19,022 bases of DNA from DATFIX01 sp047617305 (GCA_047617305.1 JBLGCL010000035.1:1-19022); one strand, 5' to 3'. Shown: positions 1-6,894, counted from the stretch's first letter. Notes: a model not told the origin generated them from the sequence alone. A program made the numbers and translations.

Positions 1-925
1 AAAACAGCCCGGTGTTCGGCGCGACGTAGACCCGATCGAAGTCGGCGGCCGGGGTGTTGTCCCGCACCCACTCGACGCGCTCGCGGAGGGCCTCCGGGGT
101 CTCGACGAGCGTGTTCTGTCCGTCCACAAGGCCGAGCGCCACGTCGTCAGTCGTGCCGTACTCGTTGATCAGGTACGTGTGGCCGTCCTGCCGGGTGACG
201 AAGTCGAACCCGACGGCGTCGACCTCGGCGTCCAGCAGGTGGGCGTACACCTTCTCGTCGAGAACGTCCCAGTACGGGAAGACGACGACGTCGGCGTCGA
301 CGGCCGTCGCGACGGCGTCGATGGCTTCGCTCGCGCGGGCGTCCTCGCCGTCTTCCGGCGGATCGGCGGCGAGCGACGGTTCGAGCAGGAACAGGGTCTC
401 GACGTCCGGGAACGCCGCGGCCTCGTCCGCGAGGAACGACCCGACGGCGTCGAGGAACGCCGCCTCGTCCCCGTAGTGCTCGTCCGTCGCGAGGTTCGCG
501 AGCGTGTAGGGCCCCGGCAGGACGGCCTGGCGATGGGCGGGATCGACGCCCTCGAACCCCCGTTCCAGGTCGGCCGCCACGTCGCCGTCGAACGAGAGCG
601 CCCCGTCCACGGCCGGCTCCCGATAGAAGTTGTTGTTGTCGTAGTAGCGGACGATGCCCCGGGTTTCGACGTCGTCGTGGACCGCGAGCGGGTGGGCGAG
701 CATGTCGTCCCACCGGAGTTGGCCCTCGACGATCCGGTCGAGCCCGGCGTCGCGCTGTTCCTCGATTACCTCGTCGCCCGCCTCGGCGTACGCCGCCAGT
801 ACGGCGTCGCCCTCGTCGCCGTCGACGAGGTCGTCTTTCTGGTGTCCCTTCAGGTCACTCAACGACTCCTTCGCCCGGTCCGGCAGCGGATGGAGTCCGA
901 GGGTGGTCCCCACGAGTTCGGTCAT
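1..925 (-). CDS. metE: MetE-type (cobalamin-independent) methionine synthase, N-terminal-type haloarchaeal paralogue, partial at left edge
   Basis: Partial gene entering from the left edge: the ATG is at 925-923 and about 308 codons are visible without a stop. The protein begins MTELVGTTLGLHPLPD and carries EGQLRWDDML (about residues 67-76) and YYDNNNFYR (94-102). I recognise these as typical of the haloarchaeal cobalamin-independent methionine synthase family (UROD/MetE-like barrel), which transfers a methyl group to homocysteine. Haloarchaea commonly carry two such genes side by side, so a second MetE-like gene probably lies just outside the window. The zinc and homocysteine-binding residues of the C-terminal part are beyond the edge, so activity cannot be judged. 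The gene has its own promoter region (941-982), unusually AT-rich for this window and containing repeats. Family call is firm; whether this copy binds homocysteine or folate is not decided. Confidence 0.85.
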   Translation of the reverse strand, partial: MTELVGTTLGLHPLPDRAKESLSDLKGHQKDDLVDGDEGDAVLAAYAEAGDEVIEEQRDAGLDRIVEGQLRWDDMLAHPLAVHDDVETRGIVRYYDNNNFYREPAVDGALSFDGDVAADLERGFEGVDPAHRQAVLPGPYTLANLATDEHYGDEAAFLDAVGSFLADEAAAFPDVETLFLLEPSLAADPPEDGEDARASEAIDAVATAVDADVVVFPYWDVLDEKVYAHLLDAEVDAVGFDFVTRQDGHTYLINEYGTTDDVALGLVDGQNTLVETPEALRERVEWVRDNTPAADFDRVYVAPNTGLF

Positions 926-939
926 GAATCTGGCGCCCC

Positions 940-982
940 TAAGATATGCCTCCTTTTAATATTTACTATCTTAAAATATGCA
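940..982 (-). promoter_or_regulatory. AT-rich promoter with repeated motif upstream of metE
   Basis: A 43-base AT-rich patch in otherwise GC-rich DNA. Read on the minus strand it holds two near-identical 10-mers, GCATATTTTA (981-972) and GCATATCTTA (949-940), 32 bases apart (about three helical turns), and an inverted pair AAGATA/TATCTT (941-946 and 967-972). AAATATTAAAAG (963-952) sits about 30 bases before the ATG and fits a haloarchaeal TATA element. AGGAGG lies too far from the ATG to act as an ordinary ribosome binding site. The promoter role is well supported by position; an operator role for the repeats is inference. Confidence 0.6.
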
Positions 983-1039
983 TCCAAGTTATTCCACGCT
1001 GCGGACGGTGGAACACGCCCGAACGCCCCCGCGCTGACG

Positions 1040-1627
1040 TCACGGCGATTCCCGCGGCGGAATCAGCTTCAATACCGTCAGCGTCTCGAACGGGTACGAT
1101 TCGTCCCGGAGGGCGACGGCACCGAACCCCTCCTCGCCCGCGAGTTCCACGACTTCGTCGACGCCCGAGAGGCTGCTCACCAGGAGGAGAACGACCCCGC
1201 CCGGGGCCAGGACGCGTCGAACCGACGCCAGGAACGGATCGACGACGGCGCGTCCGGTTTCCCCGCCCGAGAGCGCCACTTCCATCCAGTCGTCCCACTC
1301 CGTCTCGGCGTCCGTCGGGATGTACGGCGGGTTGAACGTCACGACGTCGAACGCCTCGGCGGCGAAGGGTTCGGTGAGGTCCCCCCGGACGACGGGAACG
1401 CCACGCTCGCTCGCGCGTCGGCAGGCGTGGGGGTTCAGGTCGCTCCCGACGACCGCCGCGCCGGTCACGTCGGCGATCCGTTCCGCGACGAACCCGGAAC
1501 CGGTCCCGACGTCGAGCACCAGGTCGTCGGCGCCGACGACCGTCGTCGCGACCTCGGCGAGCAGGGCGGAGTCCTCCGCGGGCTGATACACGTCGCGTTC
1601 GAGGTCACGCCGATCCGCGAGATCCAC
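1040..1627 (-). CDS. hemK: HemK/PrmC-family release-factor glutamine methyltransferase (archaeal Mtq2-like)
   Basis: A 195 aa Rossmann-fold SAM-dependent methyltransferase. Visible motifs are YQPAEDS (residues 14-20), the SAM-binding DVGTGSG (39-45), the acidic SDLNPHA (62-68) and the catalytic NPPY (99-102), which identifies N5-glutamine methyltransferases. The short length without an N-terminal helical domain matches the archaeal/eukaryotic HemK2-Mtq2 type, whose known substrate is the GGQ glutamine of the class I release factor. The start is GTG (1627-1625), immediately after the TAA of the upstream 66 aa gene, so it is probably translated by coupling. It is the last gene of the DUF655-ksgA-66 aa-hemK operon. 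The target aRF1 is inferred from the family. Confidence 0.88.
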   Translation of the reverse strand: MDLADRRDLERDVYQPAEDSALLAEVATTVVGADDLVLDVGTGSGFVAERIADVTGAAVVGSDLNPHACRRASERGVPVVRGDLTEPFAAEAFDVVTFNPPYIPTDAETEWDDWMEVALSGGETGRAVVDPFLASVRRVLAPGGVVLLLVSSLSGVDEVVELAGEEGFGAVALRDESYPFETLTVLKLIPPRESP

Positions 1628-1828
1628 TTATTCGTCACCTCCGTCGCCGGACGACGGGGCCGCCGGTTCCACCGCTTCCCTGGCGTCGCCGCCGACCTCG
1701 ACCTCGATCCGCAGACGGCCCCTGGCGCTCCGGTTCACGATCAGGACGGCGATCGTGGCCAGCACTCGCTCCCCGGGCGAGGAAAAGAAGTTCGCGATCG
1801 CGCTCAGGTCACCGAGCGTGTCAACCAT
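1628..1828 (-). CDS. conserved-context small protein, 66 aa, function unknown
   Basis: A 66 aa ORF wedged into the operon: its ATG (1828-1826) overlaps the ksgA stop by 8 bases (ATGGTTGA) and its TAA abuts the hemK GTG start with no gap. This exact packing on both sides strongly supports translation. The sequence MVDTLGDLSAIANFFSSP is followed by a hydrophobic ERVLATIAVLIV stretch (about 20-31), a basic turn (NRSARGRLR), a short beta-like RIEVEVGG and an acidic disordered tail. The hydrophobic run is short for a transmembrane helix. I do not recognise the family. Its position between an rRNA methylase and a release-factor methylase suggests, only by association, a translation-related role. 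Confidence 0.72.
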   Translation of the reverse strand: MVDTLGDLSAIANFFSSPGERVLATIAVLIVNRSARGRLRIEVEVGGDAREAVEPAAPSSGDGGDE

Positions 1829-2651
1829 CGTCCCTCACCTCGACGGCGAGCGACGCGAGCGCGGCGAACTCGGCCGGTTCGAGGTCGTCCGGCCGTCGCG
1901 CGAGCAGGTCCCCGTCGGCGGCGTCCACGACCGCCGACGGGTCGTCGAGGTTCGAGATGTGCGCCGTGTTCCGGATCGCGTTGCGGACGGTCTTGCGTCG
2001 CTGGGTGAACAGCGCCTTCACGAAGTCGAGGAAGAACGCCTCGTCGGCGACCTCGTAGTCCGGATCACGTGGCGTGGCCCGGACGACCGCGCTCTCGACC
2101 GCCGGGGCGGGCGAGAACGCCTCCTTCGGGATCGTCTCGACGATCTCGACGGCGGCGTAATGCTGGGCCGTCACCGACAGGCGTCCGTACTCGCTCGTTC
2201 CCGCCGGAGCCACCATCCGCTCGGCGAACTCGCGCTGGAAGGTGAGCACGAGCGGTCGTTTCTCGGGCAGCAGCCGGAAGGCGATCTCGCTGGAAACGCC
2301 GTACGGAAGGTTGGACACGGACGCGGTAAAGGCCGGCAAATCGACCTCGAGCGCGTCCCCCTCGATCACCCGGAGCGCGTCGCGATCGCGCTCGTCGCGG
2401 AACTCCTCGCGGAGGAACGCCGCCAGGTCCGGATCGCGCTCCACGACAGTCACGCGGTCGCCGATCGCCAGGAGCCGATCCGTCAACGCGCCGGTTCCCG
2501 CGCCGACCTCGAGGAGGTGGGCCGTGTCGGCGACGTCGGGGAGGTACGTCGGTAGCCGATCGAGCACCCGATCGTCCACGAGGAAGTGCTGATCGCGCCG
2601 CGGGTCGCCCCCGACGCCCGCCCGGGCGAGCAGCGCGTCTGGGTCCCTCAT
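1821..2651 (-). CDS. ksgA: 16S rRNA dimethyladenosine transferase KsgA/RsmA/Dim1
   Basis: A 276 aa protein that dimethylates two adjacent adenosines in the 3'-terminal hairpin of 16S rRNA during late small-subunit assembly, using SAM. Family marks seen: QHFL near the start (residues 21-24), the SAM motif EVGAGTGALT (48-57), the acidic ERD (71-73), GDAL (98-101), catalytic NLPY (114-117) and the KAFxPxPxVxS-like segment EAFSPAPAVESAVV. Length is normal. ATG at 2651-2649; 36 bases separate it from the upstream DUF655 stop, and that gap contains TTTACC about 27 bases ahead of the ATG, so an internal promoter is possible. It overlaps the next gene by 8 bases. Confidence 0.95.
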   Translation of the reverse strand: MRDPDALLARAGVGGDPRRDQHFLVDDRVLDRLPTYLPDVADTAHLLEVGAGTGALTDRLLAIGDRVTVVERDPDLAAFLREEFRDERDRDALRVIEGDALEVDLPAFTASVSNLPYGVSSEIAFRLLPEKRPLVLTFQREFAERMVAPAGTSEYGRLSVTAQHYAAVEIVETIPKEAFSPAPAVESAVVRATPRDPDYEVADEAFFLDFVKALFTQRRKTVRNAIRNTAHISNLDDPSAVVDAADGDLLARRPDDLEPAEFAALASLAVEVRDDG

Positions 2652-2687
2652 CGCCGGCGGGTATGCGTCGGGGACGGGTAAATCCGT

Positions 2688-3275
2688 CTACTCGGCGTCC
2701 TCTCGTCGGGCGAAGAGCCGGTACTTGAGGTCCTCCTCCTGGAGTTCCTCCATGATCCGTTCGACCAGGGTGTCCCGGGCGTCGTGCAGCCCGTCCACCC
2801 GCCCTTCGAGTTCCTCGAAGCTCTCGAAGGGCGTCCGTTTGCGCTCGTCGATGATCGAATTTCTGAGCTTCTCCCCGATCCCCGGCAGGAGGTTGAGCTG
2901 ATGCAGCCGGAGCGTGATCGGCTGGGCGTCGTTGAAGAAGCCCACGAATCGGTCCTCCTCGGACTCGACGATCTCGCGAATCGCGTACTCGAGTTCGGAC
3001 TCCGCGCCGCCGGAGAGGTCGTCGTGGTCGATCTCCCAACTGTCGACGATCCGGTCCCGTTCGTCCTCGGGAGCGACGACGACCGCGTCGCCGATCCCGA
3101 CGTCCGCGTCCTCCTCGAAGACGATCTCGAAGAGCCGAAACGAGTCCCTACCCAGGCCGTAGCCGAGTGGCTGCCGCTCGTACCCCCGTGGGCCACCTTC
3201 GGACCGACCGGTGGGGAAGAAATCCAGAAGGACGGCCCTGCGGGCGTCGCTCACGTCGCCTTCGGAATCGGTCAT
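2688..3275 (-). CDS. DUF655 family RNA/DNA-binding protein with helix-hairpin-helix
   Basis: A 195 aa protein of the archaeal DUF655 family. An N-terminal beta-rich part (about 10-85) contains LDFFPTG and GYERQPLGYGLG, followed by a segment predicted to be helical. A helix-hairpin-helix region at about 125-160 is centred on LLPGIGEKLRNSIIDERKR, with PFESFEEL after it. This arrangement (OB-like plus HhH) suggests nucleic-acid binding; the precise role is not established as far as I know. It is the first gene of the operon continuing into ksgA, the 66 aa gene and hemK, a neighbourhood typical of archaea and suggestive of ribosome biogenesis. A clear TATA element lies 27-34 bases upstream of its ATG. 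Confidence 0.88.
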   Translation of the reverse strand: MTDSEGDVSDARRAVLLDFFPTGRSEGGPRGYERQPLGYGLGRDSFRLFEIVFEEDADVGIGDAVVVAPEDERDRIVDSWEIDHDDLSGGAESELEYAIREIVESEEDRFVGFFNDAQPITLRLHQLNLLPGIGEKLRNSIIDERKRTPFESFEELEGRVDGLHDARDTLVERIMEELQEEDLKYRLFARREDAE

Positions 3276-3300
3276 ATGCCCGAGACTACGGCCACACGGT

Positions 3301-3310
3301 ACTTAAAAAC
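3301..3310 (-). promoter_or_regulatory. TATA box for the DUF655-ksgA-66 aa-hemK operon
   Basis: On the minus strand this reads GTTTTTAAGT, centred about 30 bases before the DUF655 ATG (3275). That spacing puts the predicted transcription start at or within a few bases of the start codon, so the operon mRNA is probably leaderless. Confidence 0.65.
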
Positions 3311-3425
3311 TTCCAGGGGAGAAGCGCCTTCCTTCGGGGCGCGGACGTACCATCCGGTCGGTGAGACGAGTCCACGAGCGGAACCACACCCGGATCGTCC
3401 GCGCCAGAACCGGGCCCCGGCAATG

Positions 3426-3429
3426 AAAA
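3426..3429 (-). terminator. possible T-tract terminator after rpoF
   Basis: A short run of four T on the minus strand, 13 bases after the rpoF stop codon and before the promoter of the next operon. Haloarchaeal termination often uses short T-tracts without a hairpin, but four residues is weak evidence. Confidence 0.25.
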
Positions 3430-3442
3430 CGGTTCGACGATC

Positions 3443-3799
3443 TCAGTCGTACTGCGCGACGAGGTTCAGGATCTCGTCGAGTTCGTCCCCCGAGAGGGAG
3501 TATCGTTCCTGTGCGAAGACCGCACGGAGTTCGTCGCGATCGCGAGGGAGGAGGTCGGCGATCTTGTAGGCGGTCTTCTCGTCGACTTTCTCCAGCGCGA
3601 CGAGTTCGTCGACGAGGTCCTGGGCCTCCGTCGGTTCGAGTTCGGCGAACCGGTTGGCGTGCTCGATGGCGCGGGCCAACTCGTAGCGCAGCTCCCGGTC
3701 CTCGTCGAGGACCCGCTCCTGTTCGAGGTCCGCCAGGATCTCCTTGACCTCCGCGACGGTCAGGTACTCCTCCTCCAGCCGTTCCTTGAAGATGGTCAT
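3443..3799 (-). CDS. rpoF: DNA-directed RNA polymerase subunit Rpo4 (subunit F, Rpb4 homologue)
   Basis: A 118 aa protein beginning MTIFKERLEEEYLTVAEVKE. It is the archaeal Rpb4/RpoF subunit that pairs with RpoE' (Rpb7) to form the polymerase stalk, which assists open-complex formation, processivity and termination. Supporting features are the helical N-terminus, the conserved ARAIEHANRFA region (about 45-55) and the C-terminal HRDC-like helices with LPRDRDELRAVFAQERYSLS. The ORF stays open upstream, but the ATG at 3799-3797 is the right start: it gives the family length, and the preceding rpl21e stop lies one base upstream. Co-transcription with rpl21e is expected and is the usual archaeal order. 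Confidence 0.93.
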   Translation of the reverse strand: MTIFKERLEEEYLTVAEVKEILADLEQERVLDEDRELRYELARAIEHANRFAELEPTEAQDLVDELVALEKVDEKTAYKIADLLPRDRDELRAVFAQERYSLSGDELDEILNLVAQYD

Positions 3800-3800
3800 G

Positions 3801-4091
3801 CTATTGCTGCGCTCGGAGGTGGGCAGGCTTGACGACGAGCGTCTTGTCCGTGCCACCGTCCGTGATACTGACCTTGTACGCCCCACCCTGCTGGCCGATA
3901 ACCTCGCCCGTCTGGCCGTTGAACCGCGGGTGGAACCGACCCTCCGGAACGCTCGGGTCGATTTTGAGGTGGACCTTCTGTCCCTCCTCGAACTCGGCGA
4001 TGGCCCGCTGTGGCGGCGACGTTCCCCGGTCGCGGGGGTCGTTCGAGAGTTTGTTCCTGGTCTTCCTGCGTGGCCCGTGGGAGTTCGGCAT
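3801..4091 (-). CDS. rpl21e: 50S ribosomal protein L21e
   Basis: A 96 aa basic ribosomal protein of the large subunit, starting MPNSHGPRRKTRNKLSNDPRDRG, with the KOW-like beta core EFEEGQKVHLKIDPS and the GRFHPRFNGQTGEVIGQQGGAYKV segment. These are unmistakable L21e signatures found only in archaea and eukaryotes. Length is normal. ATG at 4091-4089; another ATG 16 bases upstream is in a different frame and is ignored. First gene of the rpl21e-rpoF pair, with a TATA element about 30-37 bases upstream. Confidence 0.96.
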   Translation of the reverse strand: MPNSHGPRRKTRNKLSNDPRDRGTSPPQRAIAEFEEGQKVHLKIDPSVPEGRFHPRFNGQTGEVIGQQGGAYKVSITDGGTDKTLVVKPAHLRAQQ

Positions 4092-4120
4092 AGTCGTACC
4101 CCGGCATAGATCGCTGTCGC

Positions 4121-4130
4121 TAATAAAAGG
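4121..4130 (-). promoter_or_regulatory. TATA box for rpl21e-rpoF
   Basis: Minus strand CCTTTTATTA, centred about 34 bases before the rpl21e ATG, implying a very short leader of perhaps 5-8 bases. It lies in the 136-base divergent region shared with the plus-strand hydrolase gene at 4228. Confidence 0.6.
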
Positions 4131-4227
4131 ACCGTTCCCGACCGAGTCGCCGCCCGCGATTTCCGCCGGCCTGCCCTCCCGTGTCGCGTCCCCCCGGGTC
4201 TTTACCCCTCCCTACCGTATCGTAGCT

Positions 4228-4908
4228 ATGCAACTCGCACCGGCCGTTCACGCACTGCCACTCACGTTCGACTACGGCGGGACGGGATCCGAGATGACGA
4301 TCCATCCGGCCCTCGTCGACACCGATCGTGGTCCGATTCTCGTGGACGTCGGGTTGCCCGGCAGCGTCCAGAGGCTGGAGGCGACCCTCGACGGACTCGA
4401 CTACCGACTGGAGGAGGTTCGAGCGATCGTCATCACGCACCACGACGGCGACCACGCGGGAGCACTCCGGGAACTGCTCGAACGGACCGACGCGATCACG
4501 TTCGCCCATCCGGGGGAGGCTCCCTTCGTCGTCGGGGATCGGGACCCGATCAAGTCCACGGGCGAGCGCTACCCGCCCGCACCGATCGACGTGGAGATCG
4601 TCGACGGCGTCACGTTCCGGACGCGGGCGGGGCCGATGCGAGTCGTGGCGACCCCCGGCCACTCCCCCGGCCACGTTTCCCTGTATTTACCCGACGACAG
4701 GCTGCTCCTGGCCGGCGACGCGCTCACCGCGGAGGATGGCCTGGACGGGCCGAAACCCGACTTCACGCCCGAGATGGGCCGTGCGACGCGGTCACTGGCC
4801 GCCCTGTCGGATCTCGACATAGAGCGCACGCTCTGCTATCACGGCGGGTTCGTCGAAGCGGGGACCGATCGCATCGAGGCGATTCGCGAGCGACTGGAGC
4901 GATCCTGA
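4228..4908 (+). CDS. metallo-beta-lactamase-fold hydrolase
   Basis: A 226 aa MBL-superfamily protein, probably cytoplasmic. Metal-binding motifs appear in order: ITHHDGDHAG (69-78), TPGHSPGH (142-149), AGDAL (162-166) and CYHGG (203-207). The first motif has Asp where classical HxHxDH has the second His, a variant common in this superfamily. The superfamily includes glyoxalase II-like thioesterases, lactonases and others; the sequence alone does not choose among them. I start at ATG 4228 because the upstream open frame runs through the opposing rpl21e gene, and because TTTA at about 4201 lies 25 bases upstream, fitting a leaderless transcript. It is monocistronic and convergent with aef1b. 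Confidence 0.85.
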   Translation: MQLAPAVHALPLTFDYGGTGSEMTIHPALVDTDRGPILVDVGLPGSVQRLEATLDGLDYRLEEVRAIVITHHDGDHAGALRELLERTDAITFAHPGEAPFVVGDRDPIKSTGERYPPAPIDVEIVDGVTFRTRAGPMRVVATPGHSPGHVSLYLPDDRLLLAGDALTAEDGLDGPKPDFTPEMGRATRSLAALSDLDIERTLCYHGGFVEAGTDRIEAIRERLERS

Positions 4909-5000
4909 TCCGGACGGTCGCGACGATTCCCCGGACGAGTGGGTTCTCTCCGACCGGGGGAGGGCATCGACACCCGACGCTGTCCGGTCGGCGGACGGAC

Positions 5001-5013
5001 GGAAAACTGAAAC
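5001..5013 (-). terminator. possible T-rich terminator after aEF-1beta
   Basis: Minus strand GTTTCAGTTTTCC begins about 8 bases after the aef1b stop codon, in the 112-base convergent gap before the end of the MBL gene. It fits haloarchaeal T-rich termination; no strong hairpin is seen with it. Confidence 0.3.
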
Positions 5014-5020
5014 GCGGCGA

Positions 5021-5287
5021 CTACAGCCGGCCGACTTCCTCGACGCCCACGCTCTCGACGCCTTCGACGTCGGCGAACGCCTCCTCGACCGCCTCGGTGC
5101 CCCCGGCCTCGTCGGGCACGATGACGGTCGGGAGGAGCGCGACCAGCCCGAAGGCGACGTCGTCCCGTTCGAAACCGTTGATCTCGGCCCCCTCCGGCAG
5201 GACGGCCCTGAGCCGGTCCTCGAGGGCGTCCAGGTCGATCTCGGGGTCCTGCGGCATGACCTTGATCTTCGCAGCGACTTTCCCCAT
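5021..5287 (-). CDS. aef1b: translation elongation factor aEF-1 beta
   Basis: An 88 aa protein, MGKVAAKIKVMPQDPEIDLDALEDRL..., ending in VEGVESVGVEEVGRL. This is the compact archaeal guanine nucleotide exchange factor for aEF-1alpha (ferredoxin-like fold); the normal family length is about 88-90 aa. The ORF is open further upstream but overlaps the zinc microprotein gene there, so ATG 5287-5285 is chosen. That ATG is two bases after the microprotein stop codon, showing a two-gene operon transcribed from the promoter near 5496. Confidence 0.94.
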   Translation of the reverse strand: MGKVAAKIKVMPQDPEIDLDALEDRLRAVLPEGAEINGFERDDVAFGLVALLPTVIVPDEAGGTEAVEEAFADVEGVESVGVEEVGRL

Positions 5288-5289
5288 GG

Positions 5290-5469
5290 TCACGGCCCCC
5301 TGAACCCGCAGTCGGGACACTCGTAGAGGTTGCTCTGCTTGCGACACTTGGCACAGCGGTAGATCTGGGTGCCACACTCGGGACACTTGAAGCCGGCAGC
5401 GTTGGTCCCCGCGATGTCGATCCCGCAGGAGACGCACGTTCGCGCCCGGCGCTGTCTCGATTCGCTCAT
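5290..5469 (-). CDS. 59 aa double zinc-ribbon microprotein (homologue of Haloferax HVO_2753)
   Basis: A 59 aa protein starting MSESRQRRARTCVSCG. It has four CxxC knuckles: CVSCG (12-16), CPECG (29-33), CAKC (39-42) and CPDCG (51-55), enough for two zinc sites. Length, motif spacing and the position directly before aEF-1beta match the haloarchaeal microprotein known as HVO_2753 in Haloferax volcanii. As I recall, that protein was solved by NMR as a two-zinc fold and its deletion affects swarming and biofilm behaviour. The archaeal literature also names such short ribbons Zn-ribbon RNA-binding proteins with a suspected translation role. ATG 5469-5467 is supported by a TATA element about 27 bases upstream. 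Function remains unproven. Confidence 0.9.
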   Translation of the reverse strand: MSESRQRRARTCVSCGIDIAGTNAAGFKCPECGTQIYRCAKCRKQSNLYECPDCGFRGP

Positions 5470-5490
5470 ACCGAGCCGTTCCGTCCGGGT

Positions 5491-5500
5491 GGTTTTAATG
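5491..5500 (-). promoter_or_regulatory. TATA box for the zinc microprotein-aef1b operon
   Basis: Minus strand CATTAAAACC, about 22-31 bases before the microprotein ATG. This spacing predicts a leaderless transcript. It lies in the 53-base gap behind the TctA-like gene. Confidence 0.65.
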
Positions 5501-5522
5501 GTTGTCTTTTTCCGACCGTCGA

Positions 5523-6764
5523 TCAGACGCCGAGCACCAGGGGACCGAGAAGCACGCCCATCAGGTACACCCGACGGGCCCGTAACCGGACGGGAACGAG
5601 GCCGAGGACGGTGCTCGCGACGAAGATACCGATCCCCACGAGTCCCGCGAAGAGATACGAGAGCGCCACTAATAGAAAGCAGACCCCCAGGGACACCCAC
5701 TCGTACCGCACCCGCCTGACGAACGCCAGGTACCGGTCGCCGACGGCGACCATCACCAGGAGACCGATCGCCCCGCCGAGCAGGACCGCCGACAGCAGGA
5801 CCGGGAGGTTCAGGGGGGCGCCGATCCGATCGACGGCGACCAGAACGCCGGTCCGGGGCGACCCGATGGCGAAGAGCGCCCAGAGCGCAAAGACCGAGTT
5901 GGCCGTGTTCACGCCGCTCGTTGCGACGACGTACCCGCGATCGCCACCCGACGCCGGGAGGAGGGTAAGGGCGATCACCGCGGCGATGGCGCTCGACACC
6001 CCGGGGAGGTAGCCGACCGCCGCACCCCCGACCGCCCCCGCCAGCGCCGTCAGCACCACGGTCCAGGGACCGACCGTGACGTCGGGAGCGCCCTGTGGCG
6101 GAACCCCGCCACTATCGAGCGCGTCGATCAATACGGGCGCCCCGAAGAGGCCCGCAAAAAGGGGCGTGAGCGTGCTCCCCCGGCCCAGCGGCGCCGCCAG
6201 CGAGAGGTCCAGCGTCGCGACGCCGAGTGCGGTACTCGCCGCGAACAGGAGCAGGCCGACGAGGCGCGCACGATGGCTCGACTCGGTCGCCAGGAGGCCC
6301 ACGACGACGGCCGCCAGTACCGGCTGGAGGTGCGCGGATATCGCGGGATATGCCCGTTCCATGACCCAGGTCGTCGGGACGGCGAGAACGATCGAGAACA
6401 CCAGCGCCAGCCCGCTCCCCAGCGCCGAGAGCCGCACCGCTTCCCGTCCTTGGCCCTCGATGACGAGGCGATGTCCCGGCAACGCCGTCACGGCCATCGA
6501 CGCGTCCGGAACGCCGAGCGCGAGGGCCGGGACCGCGTCCAGCACCGTGTGGACGACGCCGGCGGTGAGCATCCCGGTCGCGAGTGGAAGGGGCGACGCC
6601 GGCAGGTCACCCGCGGCAGCCGCCATAACCATCGCGAAGTTGTTCGCGTGAAGGCCGGGCGTCAGGCCGCTGGCGACGCCGAGCAGCCCGCCGACCAGCG
6701 CCACGGTCAGAATCGTGAGGGCGGTTTCCGGGGCCGAAACCAACCTGACGCCGGCGAACGTCAT
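5523..6764 (-). CDS. TctA-like (tripartite tricarboxylate transporter permease family, DUF112-type) integral membrane protein
   Basis: A 413 aa, very hydrophobic protein with about ten or more likely transmembrane segments. It shows an inverted or duplicated pattern of short motifs: ASGLTPGLHANN (31-42) in the first half and GYLPGVSSAIAA (251-262) in the second, plus LPGHRLVIEGQGREAVRLSALGS (about 95-117), all characteristic of the TctA permease family as annotated in haloarchaea. Bacterial TctA works with a small TctB and a periplasmic TctC; no gene for either is adjacent here, so this protein may work alone or with unlinked partners, and the substrate is unknown. ATG 6764 is supported by a TATA element about 30 bases upstream. 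It is transcribed separately from both flanking operons. Confidence 0.82.
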   Translation of the reverse strand: MTFAGVRLVSAPETALTILTVALVGGLLGVASGLTPGLHANNFAMVMAAAAGDLPASPLPLATGMLTAGVVHTVLDAVPALALGVPDASMAVTALPGHRLVIEGQGREAVRLSALGSGLALVFSIVLAVPTTWVMERAYPAISAHLQPVLAAVVVGLLATESSHRARLVGLLLFAASTALGVATLDLSLAAPLGRGSTLTPLFAGLFGAPVLIDALDSGGVPPQGAPDVTVGPWTVVLTALAGAVGGAAVGYLPGVSSAIAAVIALTLLPASGGDRGYVVATSGVNTANSVFALWALFAIGSPRTGVLVAVDRIGAPLNLPVLLSAVLLGGAIGLLVMVAVGDRYLAFVRRVRYEWVSLGVCFLLVALSYLFAGLVGIGIFVASTVLGLVPVRLRARRVYLMGVLLGPLVLGV

Positions 6765-6790
6765 CGGGCCAGGATCGGCGCGCGATCCGG

Positions 6791-6798
6791 CTTAAATG
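6791..6798 (-). promoter_or_regulatory. TATA box for the TctA-like gene
   Basis: Minus strand CATTTAAG, centred about 30 bases upstream of the ATG at 6764, predicting a leaderless or near-leaderless mRNA. Confidence 0.6.
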
Positions 6799-6865
6799 GT
6801 CGGCCCCGGGTCGGGCCCGGAACCGTCGAACGGGGCCGCGATAGCCGTCGCTACCCGGTGGCCCG

Positions 6866-6880
6866 CGAAGAAAACGAACG
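6866..6880 (-). terminator. T-rich terminator of the rpl1-rplP0-rpl12 operon
   Basis: Minus strand CGTTCGTTTTCTTCG starts about 15 bases after the rpl12 stop. The T-rich run in a GC-rich context fits haloarchaeal intrinsic termination, and a new promoter (TctA-like gene) follows. Confidence 0.4.
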
Positions 6881-6894
6881 GTCTCGTGACCCGA

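Noticed and set aside
179..2008. A very long open frame on the plus strand opposite metE, hemK and the 66 aa gene
   Set aside because: It is the antisense shadow of GC-rich genes with strong codon bias, spans several real genes, and has no promoter.
3443..3886. Longer 147 aa version of RpoF
   Set aside because: The extra N-terminal residues overlap rpl21e and are not part of the family; the internal ATG at 3799 gives the standard protein.
5290..5700. Longer 136 aa version of the zinc microprotein
   Set aside because: The extension lies within the opposite-frame DNA of the TctA gene and across the TATA box; the 59 aa start fits the family.
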